Below, one piece after another: positions 21,300 through 32,469 of a stretch of 64,000 bases of DNA. Both the position numbers and the translations under genes were made by a program. Source of the DNA: Meghimatium bilineatum (lineage: Eukaryota; Mollusca; Gastropoda; Stylommatophora; Philomycidae); NCBI GenBank assembly GCA_034231615.1, contig CM067314.1, positions 4,590,501 through 4,654,500 on the forward strand. Direction: 5' to 3'. A model generated the notes under the pieces. The model saw only the letters and a list, made by a program, of their open reading frames with translations. It was not told the origin of the DNA and made no database searches. Position 1 is the stretch's first letter. Each line of letters starts with the position of its first letter.

Positions 21300-22287
21300 T
21301 GAATGAAACAATGTTAATGTTGACGGTAACAAAGTTACGTGGCTGTAACAGTGTTAATGTTGATAGTACTAAAGTTACATGACTGTAATAATGTTAATAT
21401 TGATAGTACTAAAGTTACTTGACTGTAACAATGTTAATGTTGATAGTAGTAAAGTTACAGGTGGCTGTAACAATGTTAATGTTGATAGTAGTAAAGTTAC
21501 AGGTGGCTGTAACAATGTTAATGTTGATAGTAGTAAAGTTACAAGTGGCTGTAACAATGTTAATGTTGATAGTAGTAAAGTGACGTGACTGTAACAATGT
21601 TAATGTTAATAGTAGTAAAGTTACATGACTGTAATAATGTTAATATTGATAGTACTAAAGTTACGTGACTGTAAAAATGTTAATGTTGATAGTAGTAAAG
21701 TTACAGGTGGCTGTAATAATGTTAATGTTGATAGTAGTAAAGTTACAGGTGGCTGTAACAATGTTAATGTTGATAGTAGTAAAGTTACAGGTGGCTGTAA
21801 CAATGTTAATGTTGATAGTAGTAAAGTGACGTGACTGTAACAATGTTAATGTTGATAGTAGTAAAGTGACGTGACTGTAACAATTTTAATGTTGATAGTA
21901 GTAAAGTTACGTGACTGTAACAATGTTAATGTTGATAGTAGTAAAGTGACGTGATTGTAACAATGTTAATGTTGATAGTAGTAAAGTTACGTGACTGTAA
22001 CAATGTTAATGTTGATAGTAGTAAAGTTACTTGACTGTAACAATGTTAATGTTGATAGTAGTAAAGTTACAGGTGGCTGTAACAATGTTAATGTTGATAG
22101 TAGTAAAGTTACAGGTATCTGTAACAATGTTAATGTTGATAGTAGTAAAGTTACAGGTGGCTGTAACAATGTTAATGTTGATAGTAGTAAAGTTACGTGA
22201 CTGTAACAATGTTAATAGTGGTAGAAGCAGAACTAAACGTGGCTGCAATAATGTTAATAGTAACAATGTCACACGTGATTATCTTCA
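21300..22287. repeat. 40/42-bp array A (first block)
   Basis: Two unit types share TGTAACAATGTTAATGTTGA and TAGTAGTAAAGT; a 42-bp form ends TACAGGTGGC and a 40-bp form ends (T)ACGTGAC. All six frames stay open, so the many apparent ORFs are artefacts. Confidence 0.95.
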
Positions 22288-22390
22288 ATGTTTCGTTCTC
22301 AAACTCCTGCAGACTAGCTGAATGTAGTCTAGAGGACGAAATGTAATGTGGCATAGTTTACAACTTGGCTGTGATATGTGTCTTTCAGCC
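22288..22390. repeat. GAA-tail family 5' fragment inside the duplication
   Basis: GTTCTCAAACTCCTGCAGAC, then GGACGAAATGTAATGTGGCA and ATAGTTTACAACTTGGCTG. It parallels 11890-11985 and 10830-10890. The second copy is at 24369-24471. Confidence 0.55.
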
Positions 22391-23080
22391 TTAAATATCT
22401 GACCTCAACATGGCTTCAGATCTCTGATCTCAACATGGCTTCAGATATCTGACCTTAGCATGGCTTCAGATCTCTGACCTCAGCATGGCTTCAGATCTCT
22501 GAACTCAACATGGATTCAAATATATGACCTTAGCATGGCTTCAGATCTCTCATCTCAACATGGCTTCAGATCTCTGATCTCAACATGGCTTCAGATCTCT
22601 GATCTCAATATGACTTCAGATATCTTAACATGGCTTCAGATCTCTGACCTCAGCATGGCTTCAGATCTCTGATCTCAATATGACTTCAGATATCTTAACA
22701 TGGCTTCAGATCTCTCATCTCAACATGGCTTCAGATCTCTGATCTCAACATGGCTTCAGATCTCTGACCTCAGCATGGCTTCAGATCTCTGACCTCATCA
22801 TGGCTTCTGATCTCTGACCTCAGCATGGCTTCAGATCTCTGATCTCAACATGGTTTCAGATCTCTGATCTCAGCATGGCTTCAGATCTCTGACCTGAACG
22901 TGGCTTCAGATCTCTGATCTGAACATGGCTTCAGATATCTGACCTCAGCATTGCTTCAGATCTTTGATCTCAATATGTCTTCAAATATCTTAACATGGCT
23001 TCAGATCTCTGACATCAACATGGCTTCAGATCTCTGAACTCAGCATGGCTTCAGATCTCTGACAGCATGGCTTCAGATCA
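22391..23080. repeat. 25-bp array with BglII sites (first block)
   Basis: About 27 units of CATGGCTTCAGATCTCTGAC plus CTCAG or TCTCAA. The second block, at 24472-25015, is about 145 bp shorter. The unit resembles the interior of the flanking dispersed repeat. Confidence 0.95.
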
Positions 23081-23215
23081 CTTTGACCAGTGTACAGCCA
23101 TCTTCATCCACATGCTCGTCCTTAGTCGCCTCCTGCGACATGCTTGGCAGGTAACTGTCAATATGTTGTGATACTCTTTCCAGCCTAGGTAACACAAGGC
23201 GAAATGTTGTTGCAA

Positions 23216-24350
23216 CAATGTTAATGTTGAAAGTAGTAAAGTTACAGGTGGCTGTAACACTGTTAATGTTGATAGTAGTAAAGTTACAGGTGGCTGTAAC
23301 AATGTTAATGTTGGTAGTAGTAAAGTTACAGGTGGCTGTAACAATGTTAATGTTGATAGTAGTAAAGTTACAGGTGGCTGTAACAATGTTAATGTTGGTA
23401 GTAGTTAAGTTACAGGTGTCTGTAACAATGTTAATGTTGATAGTAGTAAAGTTACAGGTGGCTGTAACAATGTTAATGTTGGTAGTAGTTAAGTTACAGG
23501 TGTCTGTAACAATGTTAATGTTGATAGTAGTAAAGTTACAGGTGGCTGTAACAATGTTAATGTTGATAGTAGTAAAGTTACAGGTGGCTGTAACAATGTT
23601 AATGTTGATAGTAGTAAAGTTACAAGTGGCTGTAACAATGTTAATGTTGATAGTAGTAAAGTGACGTGACTGTAACAATGTTAATGTTAATAGTAGTAAA
23701 GTTACATGACTGTAATAATGTTAATATTGATAGTACTAAAGTTACGTGACTGTAAAAATGTTAATGTTGATAGTAGTAAAGTTACAGGTGGCTGTAATAA
23801 TGTTAATGTTGATAGTAGTAAAGTTACAGGTGGCTGTAACAATGTTAATGTTGATAGTAGTAAAGTTACAGGTGGCTGTAACAATGTTAATGTTGATAGT
23901 AGTAAAGTGACGTGACTGTAACAATGTTAATGTTGATAGTAGTAAAGTGACGTGACTGTAACAATTTTAATGTTGATAGTAGTAAAGTTACGTGACTGTA
24001 ACAATGTTAATGTTGATAGTAGTAAAGTGACGTGATTGTAACAATGTTAATGTTGATAGTAGTAAAGTTACGTGACTGTAACAATGTTAATGTTGATAGT
24101 AGTAAAGTTACTTGACTGTAACAATGTTAATGTTGATAGTAGTAAAGTTACAGGTGGCTGTAACAATGTTAATGTTGATAGTAGTAAAGTTACAGGTATC
24201 TGTAACAATGTTAATGTTGATAGTAGTAAAGTTACAGGTGGCTGTAACAATGTTAATGTTGATAGTAGTAAAGTTACGTGACTGTAACAATGTTAATAGT
24301 GGTAGAAGCAGAACTAAACGTGGCTGCAATAATGTTAATAGTAACAATGT
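23216..24350. repeat. 40/42-bp array A (second block)
   Basis: Continues the unit type of 21300-22287, with GTTGGTAGTAGTTAAGTTAC variants in its first third. A third block, at 25152-25475, starts the same way and then decays. Confidence 0.95.
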
Positions 24351-25559
24351 CACACGTGATTATCTTCAATGTTTCGTTCTCAAACTCCTGCAGACTAGCT
24401 GAATGTAGTCTAGAGGACGAAATGTAATGTGGCATAGTTTACAACTTGGCTGTGATATGTGTCTTTCAGCCTTAAATATCTGACCTCAACATGGCTTCAG
24501 ATCTCTGATCTCAACATGGCTTCAGATATCTGACCTTAGCATGGCTTCAGATCTCTGACCTCAGCATGGCTTCAGATCTCTGAACTCAACATGGATTCAA
24601 ATATATGACCTTAGCATGGCTTCAGATCTCTCATCTCAACATGGCTTCAGATCTCTGATCTCAACATGGCTTCAGATCTCTGATCTCAATATGACTTCAG
24701 ATATCTTAACATGGCTTCAGATCTCTGACCTCAGCATGGCTTCTGATCTCTGACCTCAGCATGGCTTCAGATCTCTGATCTCAACATGGTTTCAGATCTC
24801 TGATCTCAGCATGGCTTCAGATCTCTGACCTGAACGTGGCTTCAGATCTCTGATCTGAACATGGCTTCAGATATCTGACCTCAGCATTGCTTCAGATCTT
24901 TGATCTCAATATGTCTTCAAATATCTTAACATGGCTTCAGATCTCTGACATCAACATGGCTTCAGATCTCTGAACTCAGCATGGCTTCAGATCTCTGACA
25001 GCATGGCTTCAGATCACTTTGACCAGTGTACAGCCATCTTCATCCACATGCTCGTCCTTAGTCGCCTCCTGCGACATGCTTGGCAGGTAACTGTCAATAT
25101 GTTGTGATACTCTTTCCAGCCTAGGTAACACAAGGCGAAATGTTGTTGCAACAATGTTAATGTTGAAAGTAGTAAAGTTACAGGTGGCTGTAACACTGTT
25201 AATGTTGATAGTAGTAAAGTTACAGGTGGCTGTAACAATGTTAATGTTGGTAGTAGTAAAGTTACAGGTGGCTGTAACAATGTTAATGTTGATAGTAGTA
25301 AAGTTACAGGTGGCTGTAACAATGTTAATGTTGGTAGTAGTTAAGTTACAGGTGTCTGTAACAATGTTAATGTTGATAGTAGTAAAGTTACAGGTGGCTG
25401 TAACAATGTTAATGTTGGTAGTAGTTAAGTTACAGGTGTCTGTAACAATGTTAATGTTGATAGTAGTAAAGTTGCAGATGGTTGTAATAATTTTAATTTT
25501 AGCAGAGCTTACTCGCATACGTCAACAGCAGAAACCATGTTTGTCTAATTCAAATGTTT

Positions 25560-26180
25560 ATTTAAATGTTTATTTCAATGGGATATTTCAAACGTCTAAT
25601 TCACGATGATACATACAATTTATAATTCAAAACGACACATCAAATCTCTAATTCAAGATGGCACATCAAATGTCTAATTGAAGATGACACATCAAATGTA
25701 TAATTCAAGACGGCACATCAAATCTCTAATTCAAGACAACACATCAAATGTCTAATTCAAGACGACACATCAAATGTTTATTTCAAGGGGATATGTCGAA
25801 CGTCTAATTCAAGATAACACATCAAATGTCTAATTCGAGACGACACATAAAATGTTTAATTCAAGACAACACATCAATTGTCTGATTTTAGACAACACAT
25901 CAACTGTATGACTCAAGACGACACATCAAATTTCTAATTCAAGACTGTACATCAAAAGTATAATTCAAGACGACACATCAAATGTATAATTCAAGACTAT
26001 ACATCAAATTTCTAATTCAAGACTATACATCAAATGTCTAATTCAAGACGACACATCAAATGTCTCATTAAAGACGACACATCAACTTTCTAATTCAAGG
26101 CGACACATCAAATGTCTAATTCAAGACGACTCATCAAATGTCTCATTAAAGCCAATACATCAAATGTCTGATATTCCAAA
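25560..26180. repeat. 26-bp minisatellite, about 23 copies
   Basis: Units of ACACATCAAATGTCTAATTC plus AAGACG, with many point variants. Confidence 0.93.
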
Positions 26181-26184
26181 TATT

Positions 26185-26725
26185 CTTGTAAGGTCAACTT
26201 TTGTACCTCGTCAATAGTTCTGTCATTACAAGATCAGGTCATCTTTAGTACCTCGTCAATAGTTCTGTCATTACAACAAGACCATGTCAACTTGAGTACC
26301 TCGTCGAAGGTTCTATTATTACAACAAGACCATGTCAACTTGAGTACCTCGTCGAAAGTTCTATTATTACAACAAGATCAGGTCATCTTTAGTACCTCGT
26401 CAATAGTTCTGTCATTACAACAAGACCATGTCAACTTGAGTACCTCGTCGAAGGTTCTATTATTACAATAAGACCATGTCAACTTGAGTACCTCGTCGAA
26501 GGTTCTATTATTACAACAAGACCATGTCAACTTGAGTACCTCGTCGAAAGTTCTATTATTACAATAAGACCATGTCAACTTGAGTACCTCGTAGAAGGTT
26601 CTATCATTACAACAAGACCATGTCAACTTGAGTACCTCGTCGAAAGTTCTATTATTACAATAAGACCATGTCAACTTCAGTACCTCGTCAAAAGTTCTAT
26701 TATTACAATAATAAGACCAAATGTC
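26185..26725. repeat. 48-bp minisatellite, about 11 copies
   Basis: Units contain GTCAACTTGAGTACCTCGTC and TTCTATTATTACAA. The period is divisible by three, giving a spurious repeated minus-strand peptide. Confidence 0.94.
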
Positions 26726-26744
26726 ACAAATACTGTGATCAACT

Positions 26745-27505
26745 AGCATCTAGGCTGTATAGTTACTGTTATAATTAAATCTTGTTAGGCTGTATAGTTA
26801 CTGTTATAATTAAATATTGTTAGGCTGTATAGTTACTGTTATAATTACTGTATAGTTACTGTTATAATTACTGTATAGTTACTGTTATAATTACTGTATA
26901 GTTACTGTTATAATTAAATCTTGTTAGGCTGTATAGTTACTGTTATAATTACTGTATAGTTACTGTTATAATTAAATCTTGTTAGGCTGTATAGTTACTG
27001 TTATAATTACTGTATAGTTACTGTTATAATTACTGTATAGTTACTGTTATAATTACTGTATAGTTACTGTTATAATTACTGTATAGTTACTGTTATAATT
27101 ACTGTATAGTTACTGTTATAATTACTGTATAGTTACTGTTATAATTACTGTATAGTTACTGTTATAATTACTGTATAGTTACTGTTATAATTACTGTATA
27201 GTTACTGTTATAATTACTGTATAGTTACTGTTATAATTACTGTATAGTTACTGTTATAATTACTGTATAGTTACTGTTATAATTACTGTATAGTTACTGT
27301 TATAATTACTGTATAGTTACTGTTATAATTACTGTATAGTTACTGTTATAATTACTGTATAGTTACTGTTATAATTACTGTATAGTTACTGTTATAATTA
27401 CTGTATAGTTACTGTTATAATTACTGTATAGTTACTGTTATAATTTACTGTATAGTTACTGTTATAATTACTGTTTAGTTACTGTTATAATTAAATATTG
27501 TTATT
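26745..27505. repeat. 23-bp minisatellite, about 32 copies
   Basis: Very homogeneous TGTATAGTTACTGTTATAAT plus TAC; the proximal part is interrupted by TAAATCTTGTTAGGC spacers. Confidence 0.96.
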
Positions 27506-27540
27506 TAAGAGCGTTATCGGTGAGCATATCCAGCTCTGTG

Positions 27541-27845
27541 ACAAATGGTACAGAGTCCGTCTGTGACGGAGTGGTACAGGGTCCGTCTGTGACGGAGTGG
27601 TACAGGGTCCGTCTGTGTGTGACGGGGTGGTACAGGGTCCGTCTGTGACGGAGTGGTACATGGTCCGTCTGTGACGGCCAAGGTACCGAGCTGGATTCCC
27701 GCCACAGACAATTGTGCATCTGGTCCGTTCAGAAATCACTGGCAAACTACTGAACGTATTTATTGTCTGGAAAATCACTACAATCAATAAATATTGGGTT
27801 GATTCAGCCACGTTCTGAATAGGATATGCTACCAATTTTTTTTTA
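27541..27845. mobile_element. SINE-like repeat, family 2, with internal 26-bp array
   Basis: The part from about 27660 (GACGGCCAAGGTACCGAG...CATGCTACCAATT-like end) matches 32145-32345 and 56262-56480. Its first part is amplified as five 26-bp units (GTCCGTCTGTGACGGAGTGG) at 27544-27677. About 220-300 bp, with no coding capacity. Confidence 0.7.
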
Positions 27846-28023
27846 ATCAGTAATATAATACGAGGAATAATGGATATCACATAAATATCACACACCAAAT
27901 AATATCACACGAATAATGATTATCACATGAATATCACACGGGAGATATCGAATATATGTAGTTGGATATTACTAGAACATGGTGATGTTACACTTATAGA
28001 AGAACACTTACATTTATATAAGC

Positions 28024-28055
<32 letters not shown>

Positions 28056-28174
28056 ACGTATTTGTGGTATATATATATATATGGTTGGCAGTATTTTACA
28101 GTATTGTATATTGACAAGATAATGATAATGGTGTAGCATGTATCCGGTGTGTTGCCGGGAATTGAACGTGGACA
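27846..28174. other. AT-rich stretch with (TA)n tracts
   Basis: TA runs at about 28024-28052 and 28069-28082. Duplicated ATATCACACGAATAATG-like scraps before them. Confidence 0.6.
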
Positions 28175-28345
28175 CCCGCCGAAGACGGATGTGTCAGTCC
28201 ATTGGCGCACATAAAAATGCGACATAACGCATTTCAAATTCTCTGAAGTACATCCTGCTGGAATTCTAGAATGGATCATGGTCCTGGTACAAGAGAGACC
28301 CAGCAGGAGTTTGAGAATGAACGCTGAAGAAGAAGAACGTGGAGG
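28175..28345 (+). mobile_element. GAA-tail family copy
   Basis: CGCCGAAGACGGATGTGTCA to GAGAATGAACGCTGAAGAAG. Co-linear with 17738-17905. A B-box-like GTTCAATTCCCGG on minus lies just left of it. Confidence 0.75.
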
Positions 28346-28354
28346 AAAAAACAG

Positions 28355-28595
28355 CAGCACTATGACCTGTCATGCATGTCGATAGAGACAACCAATGAGG
28401 TTTCGGAGTGGTATTGGCTACTCCATCCTATAGTGGTCAAAATCACCCGAAAGCCATGTGGATGTGGAAACTCCAAGGATAAGATATCGCAGAGATTCTG
28501 TAAACTGTGACAGATATTATTTCCTTGTCCGGACCACATCATGTTAGACAGTAGGAGTTTGAGAAGGAATACAGAAGAAGAAGAATACTATTGCA
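28355..28595 (+). mobile_element. Second GAA-tailed repeat
   Basis: A different body (CAGCAGCACTATGACCTGTC..) but the same ending logic: TAGGAGTTTGAGAAGGAATACAGAAGAAGAAG. It sits directly behind the previous copy. Confidence 0.45.
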
Positions 28596-28599
28596 ACCC

Positions 28600-28710
28600 A
28601 TAATCAAGAAATACTTTGATTGTGATTATTGTAGCAATAAATCAAGAAACTCGCTGATTTTGATTGTGATTATTGTAGCAATAAATCAAGAAACTCGCTG
28701 ATTTTAAAAT
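28600..28710. repeat. About 45-bp duplication
   Basis: TTGTAGCAATAAATCAAGAA and ACTCGCTGATTTT occur twice in tandem. Confidence 0.85.
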
Positions 28711-28869
28711 AGAAATTTAGAGCATGAATATTTGCTTGTGTCTGTGTTTGATTATGTTGTGTATGTCTTTTTCTGTGTCAATATGGTATGTGTATTTTTT
28801 CATGTGTGTACGCGAGAAAGTGTTTTATATTATGGGTACGAGTGTACATCTATTTTATGTCCACGTGTT

Positions 28870-29375
28870 TTGACACCAATATGTTGTGTGTATGTTATGA
28901 CACGATTATGGTGTATGTTATGACACGAGTATGGTGTGTGTGTTATGACACGAGTATGCTGTGTGTACTATGACACGAATATGTTATGTGTGCTATGACA
29001 CGAGTATGCTATGTGTTCTATGACACGAGTATGTTGTATGTGTGTTAAGACACGAGTTTGTTGTATGTGTGTTACGACACGAGTATGTTGTATGTGTGTT
29101 ATGACACGAGTATGTTGTATGTGTGCTATGACACGAGTATGCTATGTGTTCTATGACACGAGTATGTTGTATGTGTGTTAAGACACGAGTTTGTTGTATG
29201 TGTGTTACGACATAGTATGTTGTATGTGTGTTATGACACGAGTATGTTGTATGTGTGTTATGACACGAGTATATTGTGTGTACTATGACACGAGTATGTT
29301 ATGTGTGCTATGACACGAGTATGGTGTATGTGCTATGACACGAGTATGTTGTGTGTGTTATTGGACGAGTATGTT
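28870..29375. repeat. 24-27-bp minisatellite, about 19 copies
   Basis: TATGACACGAGTATG joined by TTGTATGTGTGT or CTATGTGTTC variants. Confidence 0.93.
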
Positions 29376-30534
29376 AGTTAATGCGTTTACATATTGACTG
29401 TCTTTTTTTGTGTGGTTCTCCTGAGCTAATAACAATTTTATATAAAATTGTAAATTCAAGGTTCGGGAATACGGGTCCAAGCAACGATCACGTCACAGCA
29501 TACAGGAAACACGTGGAAATATGCACGAATACCATCAGAGACTGAAATCTCTGACATCCGTTCATTGTGTTTGCTGTAAAATTACGAAGTTATCACCTAT
29601 TATAGCCGTATTGATAGACAATTTTCTTATAATAAAATATTGCTATGTATGTGCTATAACTTAGCCGTATAAATAGACAATTCTTTACGTAATCAAACGC
29701 ACTATTTATACGCGCTAGAGTTATTAAGTAAATGTTTTAATAGGCATGTGTCAAGTTTTAGATTTCTGATATTATTTCATATTTTATATCTTCGAGTGTG
29801 ATAACAGATTTGGAAGTTGTGTGTAGTTCATTGCTTGTGTGACAACATTTACATGCTTAAAATACAATAAGAAATTTTATAAATTCTGAAATGCCTTTCT
29901 CAAGTGTAGTATAACTACTATAGGCCTATAATTTATTGTGTATCTCTCCCATTATTTTACACAGGTCTTGAAGTCAAAACGTCAACTTTGTTTTGATCAG
30001 CCGTGGTGGATCAGAGTGTCAAATAAGAGAATGCGACCTGGAAAAAAAAAGATAAATAATCTTAAACCCTGCAGATATAACTATATATAATATAGAATCA
30101 TTAATATAGATGGATGCTCAGGTATCATGGGCCCTGACAACCCACAACTTTTTAATATGTGTGATACCACAGAAAGTATAGTCCTTTACCTAGTGAGGCT
30201 GGTATTTAAAAATCATCCCCCCATGCCACTTTCAGCGTAGGGCCTACGTAACATGGACATAGATATGTAACAGAGATGTAGATACGTAACATTGCCAAAG
30301 ATATGTAACAGAGATGTAGATACGTAACATAGCCGTAGTTACGTAGATGTGCATATTTTAACGTAGATATGTCATGTCGCTATGTCTAACCTTGAGGAAA
30401 GTGTTTCACTTTCGGTGACCTACATTTTCTGCAGCGGTAATCAGAGCACACAGCGTCTTTAAACATTCAAGTATAAGATTTGAAGAAAAATATCTGAATT
30501 GCTAAGATATGTTATTTATAACTGTCGATCTTTG
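29376..30534. other. Unassigned stretch
   Basis: A 20-bp palindrome ACAATTTTATATAAAATTGT lies near 29431. A block CTTGAAGTCAAAACGTCAAC at about 29968 vaguely recalls the hammerhead-like motif. Duplicated GTAACAGAGATGTAGATACG near 30250-30330. Confidence 0.35.
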
Positions 30535-30965
30535 TTCAGGCGTTACGTCATATGGGATGTTAGTAACACTCATTTACTGGTTACGCAACGTAATGTAGGA
30601 TGTAGAATGTTAGTAACATTTATTTACTGCTTATGTAATGTAGAATGTTAGTAACATTAATTTACTGGACATAACGTAATGTAGAATGTTAGTAACATTA
30701 ATTTACTGGACATAACGTACTGTAGGATGTTAGTAACACTCATTTACTGGATACGTAACATAATGTAGAATGTTAGTAACATTTATTTACTGCTTACGTA
30801 ATGTAGAATGTTAGTAACATTCATTTACTGGACATAACATAATGTAGGATGTTAGTAACACTCAATTACTGGTTACGCAATGTAGGATGTTAGTAACACT
30901 CAATTACTGGTTACGTAATGTAGGATGCTAGTAACACTCATTGACTGGACGTTACGTCTCATAGG
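30535..30965. repeat. About 40-bp degenerate minisatellite, 9-10 copies
   Basis: TGTTAGTAACACTCATTTAC joined by GTAATGTAGGA or GTAATGTAGAA linkers. Confidence 0.9.
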
Positions 30966-32140
30966 TCAGTGTATTTGGTGGTTTTATATTCACCTAGTGG
31001 AACAATAAACATGACTATGGGTGCCGTATTTGTCCCGCTAGCCTCATTGGTTCGACGAGCCGTATCTGTCCTGCGAGCCACATTTATACTGTGTTTAATT
31101 TGTTATAAACATAATTAAGATGGGGTAGAGTAGTCTGAACTCTTGACACTTGTTGACAAGGTAGAGGAAGGTTCAAAAATTTCACACACACATTTTGATG
31201 TTATTTATTGATGGTACCCAAATGCATGCGAAACACGATAAGGAAAGGTTTGACGTACCAACGAGTGTCAGCGAAACACGATAAGGAAAGGTTTGACGTA
31301 CCAACGAGTGTCAGTGAAACACTTCATGATATTAACTGCCAATGTTACCTAATGTTTCATATGTATAAATATGTATAAATACGATTTATAATCTTCAACA
31401 TGTATGTAATTCTAGTACAATAGATATCATTGTCTGTTTATACAATTTATATGATAAATGTAAGAATTTATACATAGAACATTCAAATACGTATGCGTGT
31501 ACAAATCTATTCATACGTGTATAACCATATATATGTATATAAGCTGTCGTGTAATTTGATTATAGATGCATTCTCGTCAAAGAATGCACCGCCAGTATCT
31601 CAAAGTAGATCTTTAGATATTTTTCTCCGGATGTACTTACGGTGCCGCTTGTCAGTTGTGTCATATTCATAGTATGTAGTAGGGTATATAGTTCAAAGTT
31701 CAATCATGTGTCATACGTCGATTATATGTTTGTTACTCGACATTCATGTCTCACATACCGCCAGCAGAAATTGTAGAATTCTATATTTCGTCACATTTTT
31801 CAAATATGACAATTAAACACAGCTTTACTGAACAGACCATTAATCTAGGTTTGTATTTCTTTGGTGTTTACAGTTTGTGTGTACAATAGTAATTTTTCTG
31901 TCCGGGAAATGTGTAAATATTTCCTTTATCGTGTCGTTTGATAACGTTTTCTTTGTGTAGCTTTGTTACATAATTTTCGTCATATCGTATTGATTACGAT
32001 TTCGTCATGTAACCTTGTTACATTTTCTTCATCGTGTCGTATTTATAAAGTTTGTGTTGTGTAACTTGAGAACGTCCTGTAGACATGTTTTATTTTGTAC
32101 TTGGTAATTTAATGTGGAATTTTTGTTTTCTAGCAATGCT
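30966..32140. other. Unassigned AT-rich stretch
   Basis: Contains one 45-bp duplication (CGAAACACGATAAGGAAAGG) at about 31225-31315. No supported gene. Confidence 0.4.
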
Positions 32141-32144
32141 CCGT

Positions 32145-32345
32145 TGGCGTAGTGATACATATCATGTATACAACCGTCAAGGTACAGGTTCAAACAACGC
32201 CGCAGACAACTGCGCACCGAGTCGCTTAAAATCATTGGTAACCTACTGAATATATTTATATTGCCTATAAAAACACAACAGTTAAAAATTATAGGGACAC
32301 TGATACGTTCTGAGAAACATATGCTACTAACTTGTTTGTTTTCGT
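32145..32345. mobile_element. SINE-like repeat, family 2
   Basis: GTCAAGGTACAGGTTCAAAC, AACCTACTGAATATATTTAT and CATATGCTACTAAC match the order in 27660-27845 and 56290-56480. Confidence 0.6.
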
Positions 32346-32358
32346 GGAAAGACGACAT

Positions 32359-32440
32359 GAAGAGATGTAAATGAAGAGATAAAAATGAAAAAATAGAAAT
32401 AAAGAGATAGAAATGAAAAAATAGAAATGAAGAGATGGAG
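32359..32440. repeat. GA-rich degenerate simple repeat
   Basis: AGAGATAGAAATGAAAAAAT-type units. It lies at the 3' end of the adjacent minus-strand LINE and may be its tail. Confidence 0.6.
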
Positions 32441-32469
32441 ATAAAGATACGGGGATGTGTATGGAAGCG

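Larger units (their letters stand above)
21538..25475. repeat. 2.08-kb higher-order tandem duplication
   Basis: A module of array A, a repeat fragment (22288-22385), a 25-bp array and a unique 130-bp segment (23080-23215) occurs twice in a row. Copy 2 lies 2081 bp downstream in its first half and 1936 bp downstream in its second half, because its 25-bp array lacks about 145 bp. Where I compared them the copies were identical. The last part of copy 2 stops at about 25475. Either a recent duplication or an assembly artefact. Confidence 0.9.

Noticed and set aside
21379..25609. Dozens of repeated ORFs on both strands
   Set aside because: All derive from 40/42-bp and 25-bp arrays that lack stops in several frames; identical peptides simply mirror the duplication.
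26745..27505. CRISPR-like regular array
   Set aside because: Units are contiguous with no unique spacers, and the genome is eukaryotic.
29968..30000. Possible further hammerhead-like motif (CTTGAAGTCAAAACGTCAAC)
   Set aside because: Lacks both the CTGATGA box and a clean GAAAC box; similarity limited to a few bases.
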